Shown: positions 21,102-34,089 of the stretch, one piece after another
Layout of the letters: every line of letters starts with the position of its first letter
Position numbering within the stretch: position 1 is the stretch's first letter
Source of the DNA: Ananas comosus
Taxonomy: Eukaryota > Streptophyta > Magnoliopsida > Poales > Bromeliaceae
Reading direction: 5' to 3'
DNA length: 64,000 bases
Assembly (NCBI RefSeq): GCF_001540865.1
Contig: NC_033621.1
Location: forward strand, 23,915,826-23,979,825
The notes under the pieces: model-generated
What the model saw: only the letters and a program-made list of their open reading frames with translations
The model's database searches: none
Told to the model about the DNA's origin: nothing
Program-made: the position numbers and the translations under genes

Positions 21102-22201
21102 ATCAACCAATTGCCTCCTCCGCAGTGAATTTAGAGACGAAGTTTCCGGCTGGTGACCAACCTCTGAATTTTTAAAAGCATATACGACTGAATCAGGTTT
21201 TAAAATGTCAAGAAATATTGTTACGGGCTGCCAGACAGCTTAGAACAGATAGCCAAAAATGTCAAATTAAAAAGTACGCAGTAAAACGAAAGAGCTGAAA
21301 TATTTTTGATTAAAACCATTAGTAGGCCCTCTTGGTCCGGGGATAGCAAGGTTTTCGTCAACCAAAGGCAACAAAATGGAATAAAGAAAAGTTGTCGTGG
21401 ACCTTTACTTGGACAGATTACTCTAATAACCCAAAAAATTACAATTTCTCATTAATCCTAGAACTGCACTATCCATCACTTTATCCCCACTTGCCACAAT
21501 AAGAATTACATTTACCCCTTACAATTATACCAGCAACCATTAAGTTTTACTAAGATGTAAAACCTAGTGCAAGTTAGTCCTAGTTCTCGATTATTACGGG
21601 ATAGCAAAAAAAAGCAATAATAAAAAGAACTCGTACCCATAAAATTCGTCCCCCTCCCAAGCAATATGCAAATTTTCACAAGATCAGTTACCAAAAATAT
21701 CCTAAATTGCAACAAGTGCATATCACCAACTCCCATTTCCACCACCAAACCCAATCTAATCAATAAAGCAGCTTCTACTCGAACGATTTCAAACGCACAA
21801 CTACGTTCGCACGTCACTTCTTCAGATCTCTTGATCAACACAGAACCAGATTTGAAAGCAGAAACCTAATTTTGGCTCCCAAAATTTCCATCTTTTCACC
21901 AAAAAATCGCGATTACACAACAATGCCAACAATTAAGCACACAAGAAGCTGCCACAAACATAAAAATACTCACGAAAAATAGCATCTTTTACACGAAGTC
22001 AAGAAGCTTACGATCGATTGCGAAGGCCTCCTCCAATTGGGCGAGTGCAAAGGCGCGACCTTTTCTCGGATTCAGGACGAGGAGGAGGAAACCCTAACCC
22101 TAGAAGCCGATGAGCGGGGTCAAATTAGGGTGTTGAACGGGGCAATTAGCCAAAAGGAGAATTAGAGGGGGCAAATCGAAATTAGGAAACGAAGAATAGA
22201 G

Positions 22202-22250
<49 letters not shown>

Positions 22251-22330
22251 CGACGACATCGACCTCCACGGCTCCAGTCTCTTTTGGGTTTCGAAACGAG
22301 TACACGAGGAGAATGGAAGAGACGGGTAAA
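21102..22330 (-). promoter_or_regulatory. 5' leader and promoter region of CHR28-type gene
   Basis: The leader has a first non-coding exon ending at 22012 (donor GATC|GTAAGC) and continues at 21163 (acceptor TTCAG). The first exon holds AGGGTTAGGGTTT on the minus strand (about 22090-22102), a telo-box motif often found in leaders of plant housekeeping genes. A (GA)n tract lies at 22208-22245. The 850-bp leader intron has no feature I can name. Confidence 0.55.
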
Positions 22331-24890
22331 TTTGCACCGTAGTTCCTAAACGTTTACAAAAATTCCATTCGATCCCTCATACTTTTAAATTCGATATTTA
22401 AAGATCCTGGGGTGAAGCGATTCCGAATAGTTTTGGAATTTTTTGAATGTTGATTTTAAGAAAGTTAAGGACCAAAATGCAATTTGGCCAGAAGGATACC
22501 TAGGCGGAGATTCCGAGGCAGGTGCGAAGCGACCTCCCCGAACACGAGTTCAGAGCGAAGTAGAACGGATCCGGATCTGGATACGGATCCGGATCCGCTG
22601 CTTGGTCCGAACACCACACGGCGAGAAGTTTCGCGCCAACGGCTACGATTCGTTGGAAAAAGATTTTTTTTTCTTTTAATAATACAAAGAAAAATTGTAG
22701 AGGGCCCTTTATGGACTATGGAACCCTATCGCTAAATACCAATTTTATTAGTTTATACATATTTTTAATATGAGTAATTGATCATTTTTAAAAGATAAAA
22801 AAATTTTATTTATTTGCGGTAATTATAATATTTTGGCCAGTTATTATGAAAGTATTATTTTTTTTCCAAACTAAGAAATAATACTGGTGGCGTTGTTGAC
22901 TCGGCGAATTGAATAGGCTCGCTGAATTAGCAAAGTGGTCATATTAAAATTTAAATATAATGGTAGTTATAACCTTAATTTTTGTGGTACAGGCCCAAGC
23001 CCGTTAGTGTTGTAGGTTCACTCCAAATGCCCATTTGACCCATTTAGGAACATCGCATTCGGCCCAATCTTTCTCTTATGCTAGCCATTTATTGTTAAGG
23101 CTTCTTTTGGGATTACGAAGAGATTATGTTAAGTATAATAAAAAAGTACGATAGAAAAATATTTTATTTGTTTCTATACATAATATTGTGTTCTGAATAT
23201 CGTGATGAGTTAATTATGATATATTTTCTACGATCCTACCAGAGAACGTAAAAGCATATTTCCATCTCGGTTTTTGCCCGAACTCCATTTTATTTAGTAG
23301 CGTGAGATAGACTTCAATACCAAACTGAGCGTAACTAAAGTAGGTGGAGGAGACAGATAAATTGAGTGACGGAATGTGATCCACAATAAATCTATTGGCA
23401 AGAGATCTAATAATAAACTCAACGTCCCAATGGATTGAATGAGATTGAAACCCATGTGCGTCCTTCTTATATCTTCGTTTTTGGATCAAGTACGATCTGA
23501 CTATGAATCAACAAGAAGAAATCGTATTATAGAGCGTGACCTTACGGTGTACTATTATCGAAATCTTTTTCTCAATCATAAATAACGCATATTAGTTGCA
23601 ATTTGAGAGAGAAAGAGAGAGATGTGTGTGAAGGGCTTTGGCCATGAGCTACAACATTTTCAAGCTGTCCGCGTCGAAGTGCGGGCTAACACGCAATTTT
23701 CACACTTTGTAGCTGTATATCCAAAATATATATAATAAAATATATAATATATATAATGGAAGGACATAAATATTTTAATGTAACCTACCGATCGAAAAAA
23801 AACAGAAAAGAAAAGAAGGTGCGAAAATATTTAATTATGTGCTGATGATAGAAGGTGACGTGCTTGGTCCACGTTGATACGAATGTGTTAGTCAAAATTA
23901 ACGTGTAGTGTGGGGCACTTGACTTAACTACTTTAATTAATAGGAAAACTTTATAAATATCATTCGTATAGTTTCGTATTTTTTTATTTTAATACTCTAT
24001 AATTTAACCTATATTATTTTCATATTTTATAATTTTTTTCTTTTTATTATCCTATCTATCATTTTTTTTATTAAATCAGTGACAAAATAAAAATTAATAA
24101 ATACTAAAGTGAATATTCGATAAACTATAGATAAGGTATTTGAAGTTTTTGTATATGATTTAATAAAAAATTTTCGAAGGGACTGACGAAAAGGAAAAAA
24201 TGAAACTACGTGATACTAAATTGATATACTGTAAACCATAGGTATTACAGTAAAAAAGTACAAAATCATAAAAATAGTATTTGAAGTTTACCCCAATTAA
24301 TATAATATATAATAATAATAAAGATAATAATTATCTTCCGTGTAGAAATATTTTTTAGGTCTACTTCGGTTGACGGAGAATCCAAATTGTATCTTAGATG
24401 AGTCTAAAAATGACTCATTCTCTCACATAAATTATGGTGTGGAGTCAATTCCTTGATTTATGGTTTTCTCTCACATATATTTTCATATACCAATAATATA
24501 AAAATCCAATCAAACTAACCGTTTCAACTAGTCAAATCATGATCATGTCTATAAAATGATTTAGTTTAATCTTTTGAACCAAATTAGTCAAAAACCGCTT
24601 CCAGATATTCGGACAAGTGGTTCAACCGTCGAACGCCTTTACTCAAATCGACCAAAGTTTTTGTCAAGTCATATCAAAATTTAATGACTTTAACCAACTT
24701 AGCTTTCTATCAGTCTAGATTAATCTTATAAAAAGTAAAATTTGAAAACTTATATCCATTTAATTTGATTTAGAAACCAATATTTTATAATTAACTATGA
24801 CGCTAAAATAATATTTTATATATATGTATATATTTATAATAATATAAAAAATAATAGTTAAATTTTATTACATTATGTCGGTGTTCGATA
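22331..24890. other. Intergenic, no gene seen
   Basis: AT-rich DNA with no convincing coding sequence. A small GC-rich patch at 22500-22640 contains CGGATC repeats (ggatccggatctggatacgg) and gives only frameshadow ORFs. Several short poly-T and TATA runs occur. No tRNA or other RNA gene is visible. Confidence 0.5.
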
Positions 24891-25080
24891 TTTAATCTTC
24901 TTTTTTTTTTGAGAGAGAGAAAGGTAGCATGCTATCTGCATCGATTATTTCGCTTAGAAATAAACTTAGCTGAAAATGTGAATCAATTAGAATTCGAACT
25001 TAGAACCTCGGACACAAACCACCAAATTTTTTGCCACTTGCGCTAGAGACAGTCGGTCTGATTTTTTAAATATTAATATG
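24891..25080. repeat. Dispersed retroelement relic
   Basis: Phrases GGTAGCATGCTATCTGC, GAAAATGTGAATCAATTAG, GAATTCGAACTTAGAACCTC and TTGCCACTTGCGCTAGAG are spaced as in a common plant interspersed repeat. Parts recur at 25540-25620 (gctacttacgctagg; gattcgaactt). Class is uncertain, possibly a SINE or an LTR fragment. Confidence 0.4.
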
Positions 25081-25184
25081 AGAGAGAGGGAGAGAAAGAG
25101 AATGAGATGTAGTTGATTCATCATTTGGAATGTTGGATGATCCACACATGCATGCATATTTTTCGCTGTTATTCTTTTAGCTAC

Positions 25185-25528
25185 CGTTTGGTTTGGGGTT
25201 AAGAAAAAACTTGTTATTCCAGGGATAGGGTTAAGTTCAGGGTTAAGGTGGGGTTAGAGTATTTTTGTATTTGGTTAGGGGTTGGAGTTAGTTCAGAATA
25301 GTGAAAAATAGTGTTTGGTTGGAGTAGGTGGGATAAGAAGGATAGTGGGTTATTATGAATAGAAAATAGTGTTTGGTTGGGATTTGGTAGGGTTTGGTGG
25401 GATTAGCTAACCCTAGCCCATTTGAGATGGAGTTAGCTAACCCCACCCATTTTTGGAGTATTTGGGAATAATATGGGGGTTAAGGGGTTATTCCATCCCT
25501 TAACCCCCAACCAAACAAAGGCTTAAAA
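25185..25528. mobile_element. MITE-like element with GTTTGGTT ends
   Basis: Left end taccgtttggtttggggtta and the reversed right end aagcctttgtttggttgggg form imperfect inverted repeats about 345 bp apart. The inside repeats GTGTTTGGTTGG and TTAGGGTTAG-type words and has no coding frame. The layout fits a hAT or PIF/Harbinger-type MITE. Confidence 0.6.
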
Positions 25529-26461
25529 AATAAACTTAACTGAAAATGTTTGGAACTTCTGATAACAATCACCAAATTATTTGCTACTTACGCTAGGATG
25601 GATTCGAACTTAATAATCTTCCTTTTTTAGGTTGTGCCTATGAAAGTAAGCTTCAAAGAAAGTTAGCTACAACTAGCTAGGTTTACACATACTGCAATTG
25701 AAGTGGAAGTTGATGTAATTGAGATCTCTCGCTAGTGATAAGATTAAAGGGGGAATGCTCCAGGTTGGGTGGAGATGGTGTTAGATGCCATGGACTTATC
25801 ATCGGTCCCACATTTCGAATCCAACGGCTCGCGGACCCCTGACCTATCTCCTGGACCACAACATACACACACGCGCACGCCATTAGTTCATTGTCATGTC
25901 ATTTTATCAAGCACAAGAAAATTTATATAGATCGCAAAGGTCGTATCTGGGTGCAGAAGTTAAAGACCGGTACTCAGTGCGAAAAACATCACCTGAGAAA
26001 AGTATCACCATTAGTCTCTGAACTTATTACTCGAGAGTTTTACTTGGTTTCTCGAACATTTGAAGTGTCGCAAACATTTGGAAGTGTCCGATTTGTGCAT
26101 TACTAACTATTGCAGTACTCTATGTACTTATACATCTGCACATCATATTGACACATTGCAGTACTCTACGTACTTAGGCAATATTAACTATTGTAGTACT
26201 CTACGTACTAATATATATGCGTATCATATTGGCTCACATACATATGTACGATCGCAAGATAAATAACAATTTGCTATATATTTTGTATGCAATGATATAT
26301 ACCAAATTATTATACATCGATCGCACGTATAATAAATCGGCTTTAATTCTCACTCTAGGTACCAAATGAAGGAGTGGAGTGGGGCTTGCCTACATTAAAC
26401 AAGGTTGGTGTGTGAGATTTGAGAGGGTTGTTGGAAATGTTAATTTTCACCTTAATCCATG

Positions 26462-26524
<63 letters not shown>

Positions 26525-26995
26525 AGGATTTACATGGAAATTCACCTAAGATCCAATCACATATATACCATATATAGAATTGTTTTACCTTGATAAATAT
26601 TTTGAAGAAACTAGTGCTCCTTAATTTCCTTGTCAATTTAATTATAGCTCCATCAATTTATTGTCTAAATCTCTAGTTAAATAACACAGAAAAGGCTCGG
26701 TTATTTGGATCAGTATTCGGTAATTCAAGCTAATTAAGATATATATTTTGGTTATCCTTTGACGAATAATAAACAAAAAAAAATGTGATAAGCTATTGAT
26801 TCCATGTTAATTTTGAAAATTTTAAAATCCAAACCCAATAATTTTGGTCGAATTCGGATCAGTTTTGTGTGTTAGCAAGTCCAATGATATTCCACCAAGA
26901 ACGCAAAAGAACCACTTAATTTAAAAATAGACACACAAAAGCATTTTATTTGTGGGGTCTCATTAATGGGTCATAGTATTTATTCTAAATTTTTG

Positions 26996-27034
<39 letters not shown>
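25529..27034. other. Intergenic with tandem and (TA)n repeats
   Basis: No gene seen. 26112-26235 has about three diverged copies of a phrase built on TTGCAGTACTCTACGTACT. A (TA)n run of about 60 bases lies at 26463-26521. A (TC)n run at 27000-27034 ends at the assembly gap. Confidence 0.5.
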
Positions 27035-27502
27035 NNNNNNNNNNNNNNNNNNNNNNNNNNNNNNNNNNNNNNNNNNNNNNNNNNNNNNNNNNNNNNNNNN
27101 NNNNNNNNNNNNNNNNNNNNNNNNNNNNNNNNNNNNNNNNNNNNNNNNNNNNNNNNNNNNNNNNNNNNNNNNNNNNNNNNNNNNNNNNNNNNNNNNNNNN
27201 NNNNNNNNNNNNNNNNNNNNNNNNNNNNNNNNNNNNNNNNNNNNNNNNNNNNNNNNNNNNNNNNNNNNNNNNNNNNNNNNNNNNNNNNNNNNNNNNNNNN
27301 NNNNNNNNNNNNNNNNNNNNNNNNNNNNNNNNNNNNNNNNNNNNNNNNNNNNNNNNNNNNNNNNNNNNNNNNNNNNNNNNNNNNNNNNNNNNNNNNNNNN
27401 NNNNNNNNNNNNNNNNNNNNNNNNNNNNNNNNNNNNNNNNNNNNNNNNNNNNNNNNNNNNNNNNNNNNNNNNNNNNNNNNNNNNNNNNNNNNNNNNNNNN
27501 NN
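27035..27502. other. Assembly gap of 468 N
   Basis: 468 unknown bases that start inside a (TC)n microsatellite, a usual cause of such gaps. Confidence 0.99.
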
Positions 27503-29540
27503 TGAGATCAAAAGAAATAATTAAATAAAAAGGTCTACATGTAATCGTCCAAATAGCCTAGGAGGGGTTTCCTCACTTGTACATGTTTACAAAAAGTTGA
27601 TCTACATAAATTACTATTTCAACTTGCTACCCAATTATTCCAATATCACCACCAAAATGGGTTGAGCAAATTATGAGCCAACCAGTTTGTAACAGACATC
27701 ATAGAGAGTAGAGTCCTTATCTACTTTTTTTTTTTTTTTTTTTTTTTTTGGCCACTAGATGCTTATTTCATTTTTCCCAAAATGCCCCTTTAAGTTTTAA
27801 ACAACTTTGGTTATTATTTATACTATTAGGGGCCATTTTGTTGCATGCAATTGCAACTGCCCTGCAACTATAAGTATATATAAATACAAATTTGATATTT
27901 GATTTGATATATTTAACTTCAACTATTAAAGTAAGAATTACAGGAGGAAGTCTAACTGTAGCAGTTGGAATTACGCTCAAATTGACCGCAGTTTTAAATG
28001 CAGCAGTTAGAGAGAGTAACTTTAAATAAAAGATAAGATTACCTTCCTAATTATTGTTTAAAGAAAATATATGTACATATTTTTACATTGGAAATAATCT
28101 CACCGTCATATATATAAAATGATAAAATTTTAAAAATTATTTCTCAGCTACATACAACTAAATAAATTATTTATAGTTAGAACGATTTCTACTACATTGA
28201 ACCAAACATAATGCATATAGTTACAATTACTGTATTTTCAACTGTATACATTTTCAACGACACTGTATTTATAATTACATCTAATCAAATGGTCCCTTAA
28301 TAAAACTAATTGTTAAATTTGATGAATCAAAGGAAAAGAAGAAGAATCAGAAAGCTTCGCACTGAGTAAGGCTGATCGAACTGATTACAAATTCTAGAGT
28401 AAATCTAAAGTATAATCTGGTGAGTCAGACTCATTCATTCCTCTTATTAAATATGGAGTTATGGAAATACGCGGTGCGGGTCTGGTCGGGTCGGGTCGGG
28501 TCGGGCCGGGCCGGGTTAACCTGATGGTTCAACCTCAGGGGCAAAACAAACCGAGAAGGAGCAGGGGTATTTTGGTAATTTCACAGGAACCCACTTTCCC
28601 AGTTTCCCCCGTTTCGAGTCTGAATGTGGTGGGACAGCACTGGAAAGAGATGCCCCGTCATGCGCGAAATCATTTCCGTGCACCCGGTTCATGAATACAC
28701 CCCGTAAACCACACTCCAACTAACTCTTTCACCAACGAACGGTAGAGATGGTTTCCTGGAATGAGATGGAGGGCCGCGAGAGCTGCGGCGTACAGCCCGA
28801 GTCGTGAACAGGGTCCAGGGATATTTTTATTCCCCAAGCAGTAACCTTGGACTCCCGAGTAGTGGGCCCCACTCTTTCGCATATCTTCCACTGCTTGGAC
28901 TTTTCCTCTTCAGCTTCTTCTTTCATTTTTTTTTAATAATTATTTTTTAAAAAAATCTTTTTTTTTTCTCTCCGAGCACACTTGGACTCTTCTCACGGCC
29001 CTTTTCTCTCTCTAAAGTTTGCTTGCTCCTGGTGCACAGTGAGCCACACTCTTAAACACCTTTACAAAGCATCGTAAACTGATTGGCCCGGAAAATATTT
29101 TTAATAATTATATATTCAACATTATCAATAGAATTATATTTTTCCATAGTAAAATCATATTATAACCGACTTATTTTGACATAATATATATAAAATTATT
29201 TGTACTCTTTTATTGTAAGCTGTATAATTATTATATGCTATCCTGATCACATCATAATCGACTTATTTTGATATATATATATAATAATAATTTGTACTTT
29301 TTTATTATTCACTGTATAATTATTATTATATTATTATATATTATAATATAGACTATCGCGGGTTAGAGTATTTAGATTAGATTAGATTAGATTAGATGCA
29401 CTATATATACTGAGATACACCTGATACATCCAATTATTCCTTTCTCTCTCTCTCTCTCTCTCTCTAACCAATGCAAAGAACCAAAATCTCTCTCTTATTG
29501 ACCAAGGAAATAAATAAATAGGAAACGGAAAGGGAACGCC
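27503..29540. other. Intergenic, includes a probable MITE
   Basis: No gene seen. From about 27828 to 28300 the ends TTAGGGGCCATTTTGTTGCA and, reversed, TTAAGGGACCATTTGATTAG form inverted termini of a 470-bp element with no coding frame, probably a hAT-type MITE. 28478-28515 is a GGGTC/GGGCC run. 29375-29398 holds a TTAGA repeat. A (TC)n run at 29441-29465 lies upstream of the DUF707 gene. Confidence 0.5.
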
Positions 29541-29567
29541 CCTGTTCCCCTTCTCGCTCTCTCCTTT

Positions 29568-29575
29568 TATAAAAA
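29568..29575 (+). promoter_or_regulatory. Probable TATA box of the DUF707 gene
   Basis: TATAAAAA lies in CT-rich DNA, followed by a pyrimidine-rich stretch (ctcctcttttcactctcaaa) that would hold the transcription start about 30 bases downstream. Position fits the gene starting at 29941 with a leader intron. Not otherwise confirmed. Confidence 0.5.
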
Positions 29576-29940
29576 CCTCCTCTTTTCACTCTCAAAACCC
29601 CTCCTTTTTCGCTTCAATTTGTGTTTCCTCTTTTCATTTTGCACATATTTCAGATACTGGAACTTATTTGGTTCCCCGAGCTTAACTGGTTATGGTGCGT
29701 TACTGCGTTATATGTCGTTGTTGCTTTGTTCCGTTCACAACCAAGTTACTTTTTTTTTTCCCCTTTTTTTTTTGATGGGTTTTATGTTGGAGATCCTTGG
29801 TTGAGTGTTTCCTGATATGGTTACTCCTCAAAATTGGATTTCTTTTTTTTTTTTTTTTTGATTTTTTGGTGATGGGGGATTAACTTTCCTTTTCTGGGTC
29901 GTCTCTGTTTTTGCAGTTTTTGATCGGAAGTTCATGGAAG

Positions 29941-32900
29941 ATGAAGAATTGGATCTGCGTAAGTTGTTTTATTGGGTGTTTTTAGCGTAAAGTTTGCTGC
30001 TTTTTGAAGAAAAATTTGGAATTGTGAGGATTTGATGATTGCTTTGTGGCTACTCTTGTGAATAGATATTGAAATCTGAAAAGCTTGGTAGTTGTACCTC
30101 TCTCATTTGTTATGATAGCGAAGTTGTTTGGGGTTTGTGATTCGTAAATACCCTGAAAAATTGGTAACAAACTGGTTACAGGGGTTTTTCTTACTAGCTT
30201 TTTAGTTTATTGTATGAAATTGTATTGAGAACAATTTTGATAACAAGTTGCTTTTGTGTTTGTGATTTAGAAATGTCCTGAAAAATTGGTAACAAATTGT
30301 TTAGATAGTTTTTTTCTTTTTTTCTAACAAGTAGGAAATGAATTTGCCCTGTTTAGTTTATAATATGAAACTACACTGAGATGGGAAAAATTTTGGAGTG
30401 GGTGATTTCGAATTGCGGCGAAAATTTGATTAAATTCAAATGCTTTGACTACCGTCGGTGAGAGAATTTGCTCGATTTCATGGTCATGTATTGCTTATTT
30501 TACTTCAGTTTTACAAGAAACTGTTGATATGTATTGCTCGATTTTTCCAAGGTTAATTGTTAATATTCGATAAGTATGAACTTATGGACATGCACGTATA
30601 CGTTTTGGTTTGATTTTCTCGAAATATTATTGGTATAGCTTATTTCTCCCCTTTATGTGCTCAAATTTTGTTGCTAATATTTATTTCGCTATCGTTTTCT
30701 CCAGGTTCCTTTACTAACTGATCCGTCACATAGGAGAATATGCATCTGCAGTAGCTTACCGGCGGCTGTTCTCCTTTGTGTTATTTTCTTTGTGGGGAGT
30801 GCTTTGGTCACATTCAATTCCAAAGAGGTAAATTTCACGATAATTATGCACTAAATGCATTTTATTAGTATGCTTTGTAGTTCTCAACTGCGAATGAATT
30901 GCTAATTTTGCATTATTTCTTGTTTCACTTTTCAGAAAGCACCAACATGGCAAGCAGCTAATTATGTTGAAACCGCTAAATCTCCTTTGCCGATCACTCC
31001 GTCCGAGTTATGCAAGGTTGTTTCATGTAAACATTTTATTTTTTATTTTTGGATTAGTGTTTCGCTTTGAACTTCACATGTTTTATTCTAACGTCTAATA
31101 TCGACACTCCTATTTGGACTTTTTTGTTGTTTATAGAATCAAAACAAGCCTTTAGGGAGTGAACTATTGCCAAGAGGCATTATCAGCGAGACGTCGAACT
31201 TGGAAATGGACACCTTAGGGGGCTCTCCAGAGAAAAAGGTCCGTTAAAAATGTTTCTTATGATATACTCATGAATTTTAGTGTTTGTTCAAATATCAGTA
31301 AATTTTTAGCACCTTGACTTTTAACCAAGAATTTAGCTAATTCTTCAGATTATCCTAGTCTTAGATACAATAAGCTAATATTGAATCGAAATATTTCAGA
31401 AAAATCCGTAAACAATAAAGTCGTAATAATCTTATATGTCAACCGATGCATTTCAACTTAGCTTGTTAGTAACTTCTTCTTATGAATGTTCTCTAATGAG
31501 ATTAAATGAAACAGGGACATGAGAAACCGTCAAAAAGCTTGTTAGCAATTCCTGCTGGAATAAAGCAAAAGGAAGTTGTGGATAAAATTGTTTCGAAGGT
31601 AATTGTTAATTTATTATTTCATGTTCATTTTTTTTTCTTAATGTATTGTGGATAATAATAACTATCTGATTTCTTTGCTTTTTTCTTTTTTTTTTAAATG
31701 CAGTTCCCTTCCGCTGAGTTTATTGTGATGCTGTTTCACTATGACGGCGTCGTGGATAAGTGGGGAGACTTACAGTGGAGTGATCGCATTATACATATAT
31801 CTGTCATTAATCAAACAAAATGGTACTTTGTTGGATGGTCGCGGCAAATCTACTATTTCCAATTTGTATATATCTCTTGTGAGTAAATATTTATCGTTTT
31901 TGAAGGTGGTTTGCTAAGAGGTTTCTACATCCAGACATAGTTGCGGAGTATAACTATATATTTCTCTGGGACGAGGATCTTGATGTGAAAAACTTTAATC
32001 CTTCGAGGTAAATGTTGCATCCTTTTTTTTAAATTTGGTAGTTAAACCTGTTGAAGAAGAGCTTTGATTGGCTTAGTCATATATCTCGGTCATTATTTTT
32101 GATCAAGTCTACTATGTTCAAGACTCAAGAGCCATATTTCTTGCAGGTATTTAGAAATAGTTAAAAAAGAAGGGCTAGAGATATCGCAACCTGCATTAGA
32201 TGGTAAAAAATCTCAGATTCATCATCGAATCACAGCTCGTTGGGGAAGAGGAGATGTACACAGGTTTTGCCCTCTCTCTCTACGAAATTTAATCAAGTTT
32301 TCCTTTTCGAGCTCATATAAATCAGTATGAAATTTTGTCTAACTAGAGTACTAACAACAGCGGAAAATATTTGTGTTTGTGTAAACAGAAGAATATACAA
32401 GTTAAATGGCGGTGGGAGATGTTATGGCAACAGCACCGGCCCTCCGTGCACAGGGTTAACTATATATTCCTTTTCATATGCTATTTATTTATTTTATTAT
32501 CATCTTCTATATACCTCTTGCTTTTAACTACAATAAATTGTAAATTACTTGAGAATAACGCTAATGCGGTAATAGTTTCTGTGATTTATCTATCAATTCA
32601 CAAGCTGCAAATTTTTTCGATAAGAAATAAAAGAAAAATAGAATGTTGTTTACAAGTATTTTCTATCCTGATCAATTCTTATCATTCTTATTTCCCTTTT
32701 TTTTTTTGTGGTGGGGTTTTGCATGCATAATGTTAAATTACATGTACTGTACAATTCTTTTGTTTGATTTTCCCATTCTTTCTTATGTTAATTATTTACA
32801 GATGGGTGGAAATGATGGCTCCTGTCTTTTCCAAAGCTGCTTGGCGATGCGTATGGTATATGATTCAAGTGCGTCGACTATTTCTCATTGGATTTATCTT

Positions 32901-34089
32901 AGCCTTATTGTGCATCTTATATCTTAGATCCATGATAACATAGATTCACATGCGTATGCGTAATCGAACAAAATTTTACTGAAGGCTGAAATGCAGGATA
33001 ATATCTTTTTACTTCACCCCTGATATGTAAAACCTATACATTTCAGCCCCTTCAGATGTCGCGAATGATGTATAATGTTTTCATGACGAAATGTTCTGTT
33101 GTTGCTTCAACATCTAAAATTCACGATATTCCCTATTCTTTGTAGAATGACTTGATTTACGCTTGGGGTCTCGATTATAAACTCGGCTACTGTGCGCAGG
33201 TACGTTGTTATATTTTAAGCATAGTCTTTCTTCTTTGAAGTTTTATGCAATATAAAACATACGAAATCCTTTTCTGCAGGGTGATCGGACATTAAATGTC
33301 GGGGTGGTGGACCGTGAATATGTAGCTCATATGGGTATCCCTTCGCTTGGCGGGTTATTAGATGAGAATAAGGTAAGATATCGAAAATCTGCTCAGCTTT
33401 TATAAAATAAAGGTCCATGTTAAATACTTCTAAAATGTGGCACGTACATGCGCTTGTACATGTGATGCGGTAATAATAAGCAAGACACCACAGTACCTTG
33501 GCCGTCCATAAACCGCTTTGTGCTTTTCAGATCATTGCTGGTCGAGTATAAGTTCGAGTAATACATAAATTTTGGTTGAAATATTCATGTAGACCTGAAT
33601 CGAAGCTCTTTTATACAGCTAAATTCTTTAGTAGTTAATGTGCCATATTCTTAATTGAAATTCTATGGTTGAACATGCAGGTGTCGCCTGGATCGACAAC
33701 ATCTCAAGATAAAGATAGATATCGAGTAAGTATCCTCAAAACTTGGCTTCCGATCGACTTTGTCTATGCATAAAAACTTCTTTATTTCTACAATGTGGCC
33801 GCATGTTTACCTTTCGTAAGTAGCACTTAGTTCGGCTTGCTGAAAGCGGTTTGAGTCGTTAAATTTAACAGAATCATTATTAACATAAGTTGTTGAATCC
33901 TTCTTTGTCGATTGCAAATCCTCTCTTAAACTCAACTAAACACGCATCAAACACTTCTCTTTTTCGTAGGTGAGGCACCGCTCTTACGAAGAACTGAAGA
34001 TATTCAACAAGCGATGGCAAAAAGCTGCGGAGGATAAGTGCTGGACCGACCCGTACCCTGAACAAGGGAAGAACTCGACGAACCGATAA
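29941..34089 (+). CDS. DUF707 family type II membrane protein
   Basis: Fourteen coding exons: 29941-29958, 30705-30827, 30936-31016, 31137-31238, 31515-31598, 31704-31822, 31906-32007, 32147-32263, 32389-32454, 32802-32868, 33146-33199, 33280-33372, 33681-33725, 33970-34089; 396 residues, every junction GT/AG and in frame. MKNWIC is followed by a basic/Cys stretch and one membrane segment at about residues 24-43 (PAAVLLCVIFFVGSALVTF), which suggests a signal anchor with the bulk in the Golgi or ER lumen. The DUF707 core (PF05212) begins around residue 120 and has FIVMLFHYDG, KRFLHPDI, YIFLWDEDLDV, HHRITARWGRG, WVEMMAPVFSKAAWRCVWYM, IYAWGLDYKLGYCAQ and GIPSLGG. The acidic WDEDL motif suggests metal and sugar-nucleotide binding as in glycosyltransferases, but the family has no proven reaction. 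The tail KRWQKAAEDKCWTDPYPEQ is also typical. Length is normal. Confidence 0.92.

Noticed and set aside
26355..26636. Frame with Ile-Tyr repeats
   Set aside because: Produced by the (TA)n microsatellite at 26463-26521.
26963..27511. Long minus-strand frame with Glu-Arg repeats
   Set aside because: It is a translation of the (TC)n run and the N gap, not a gene.
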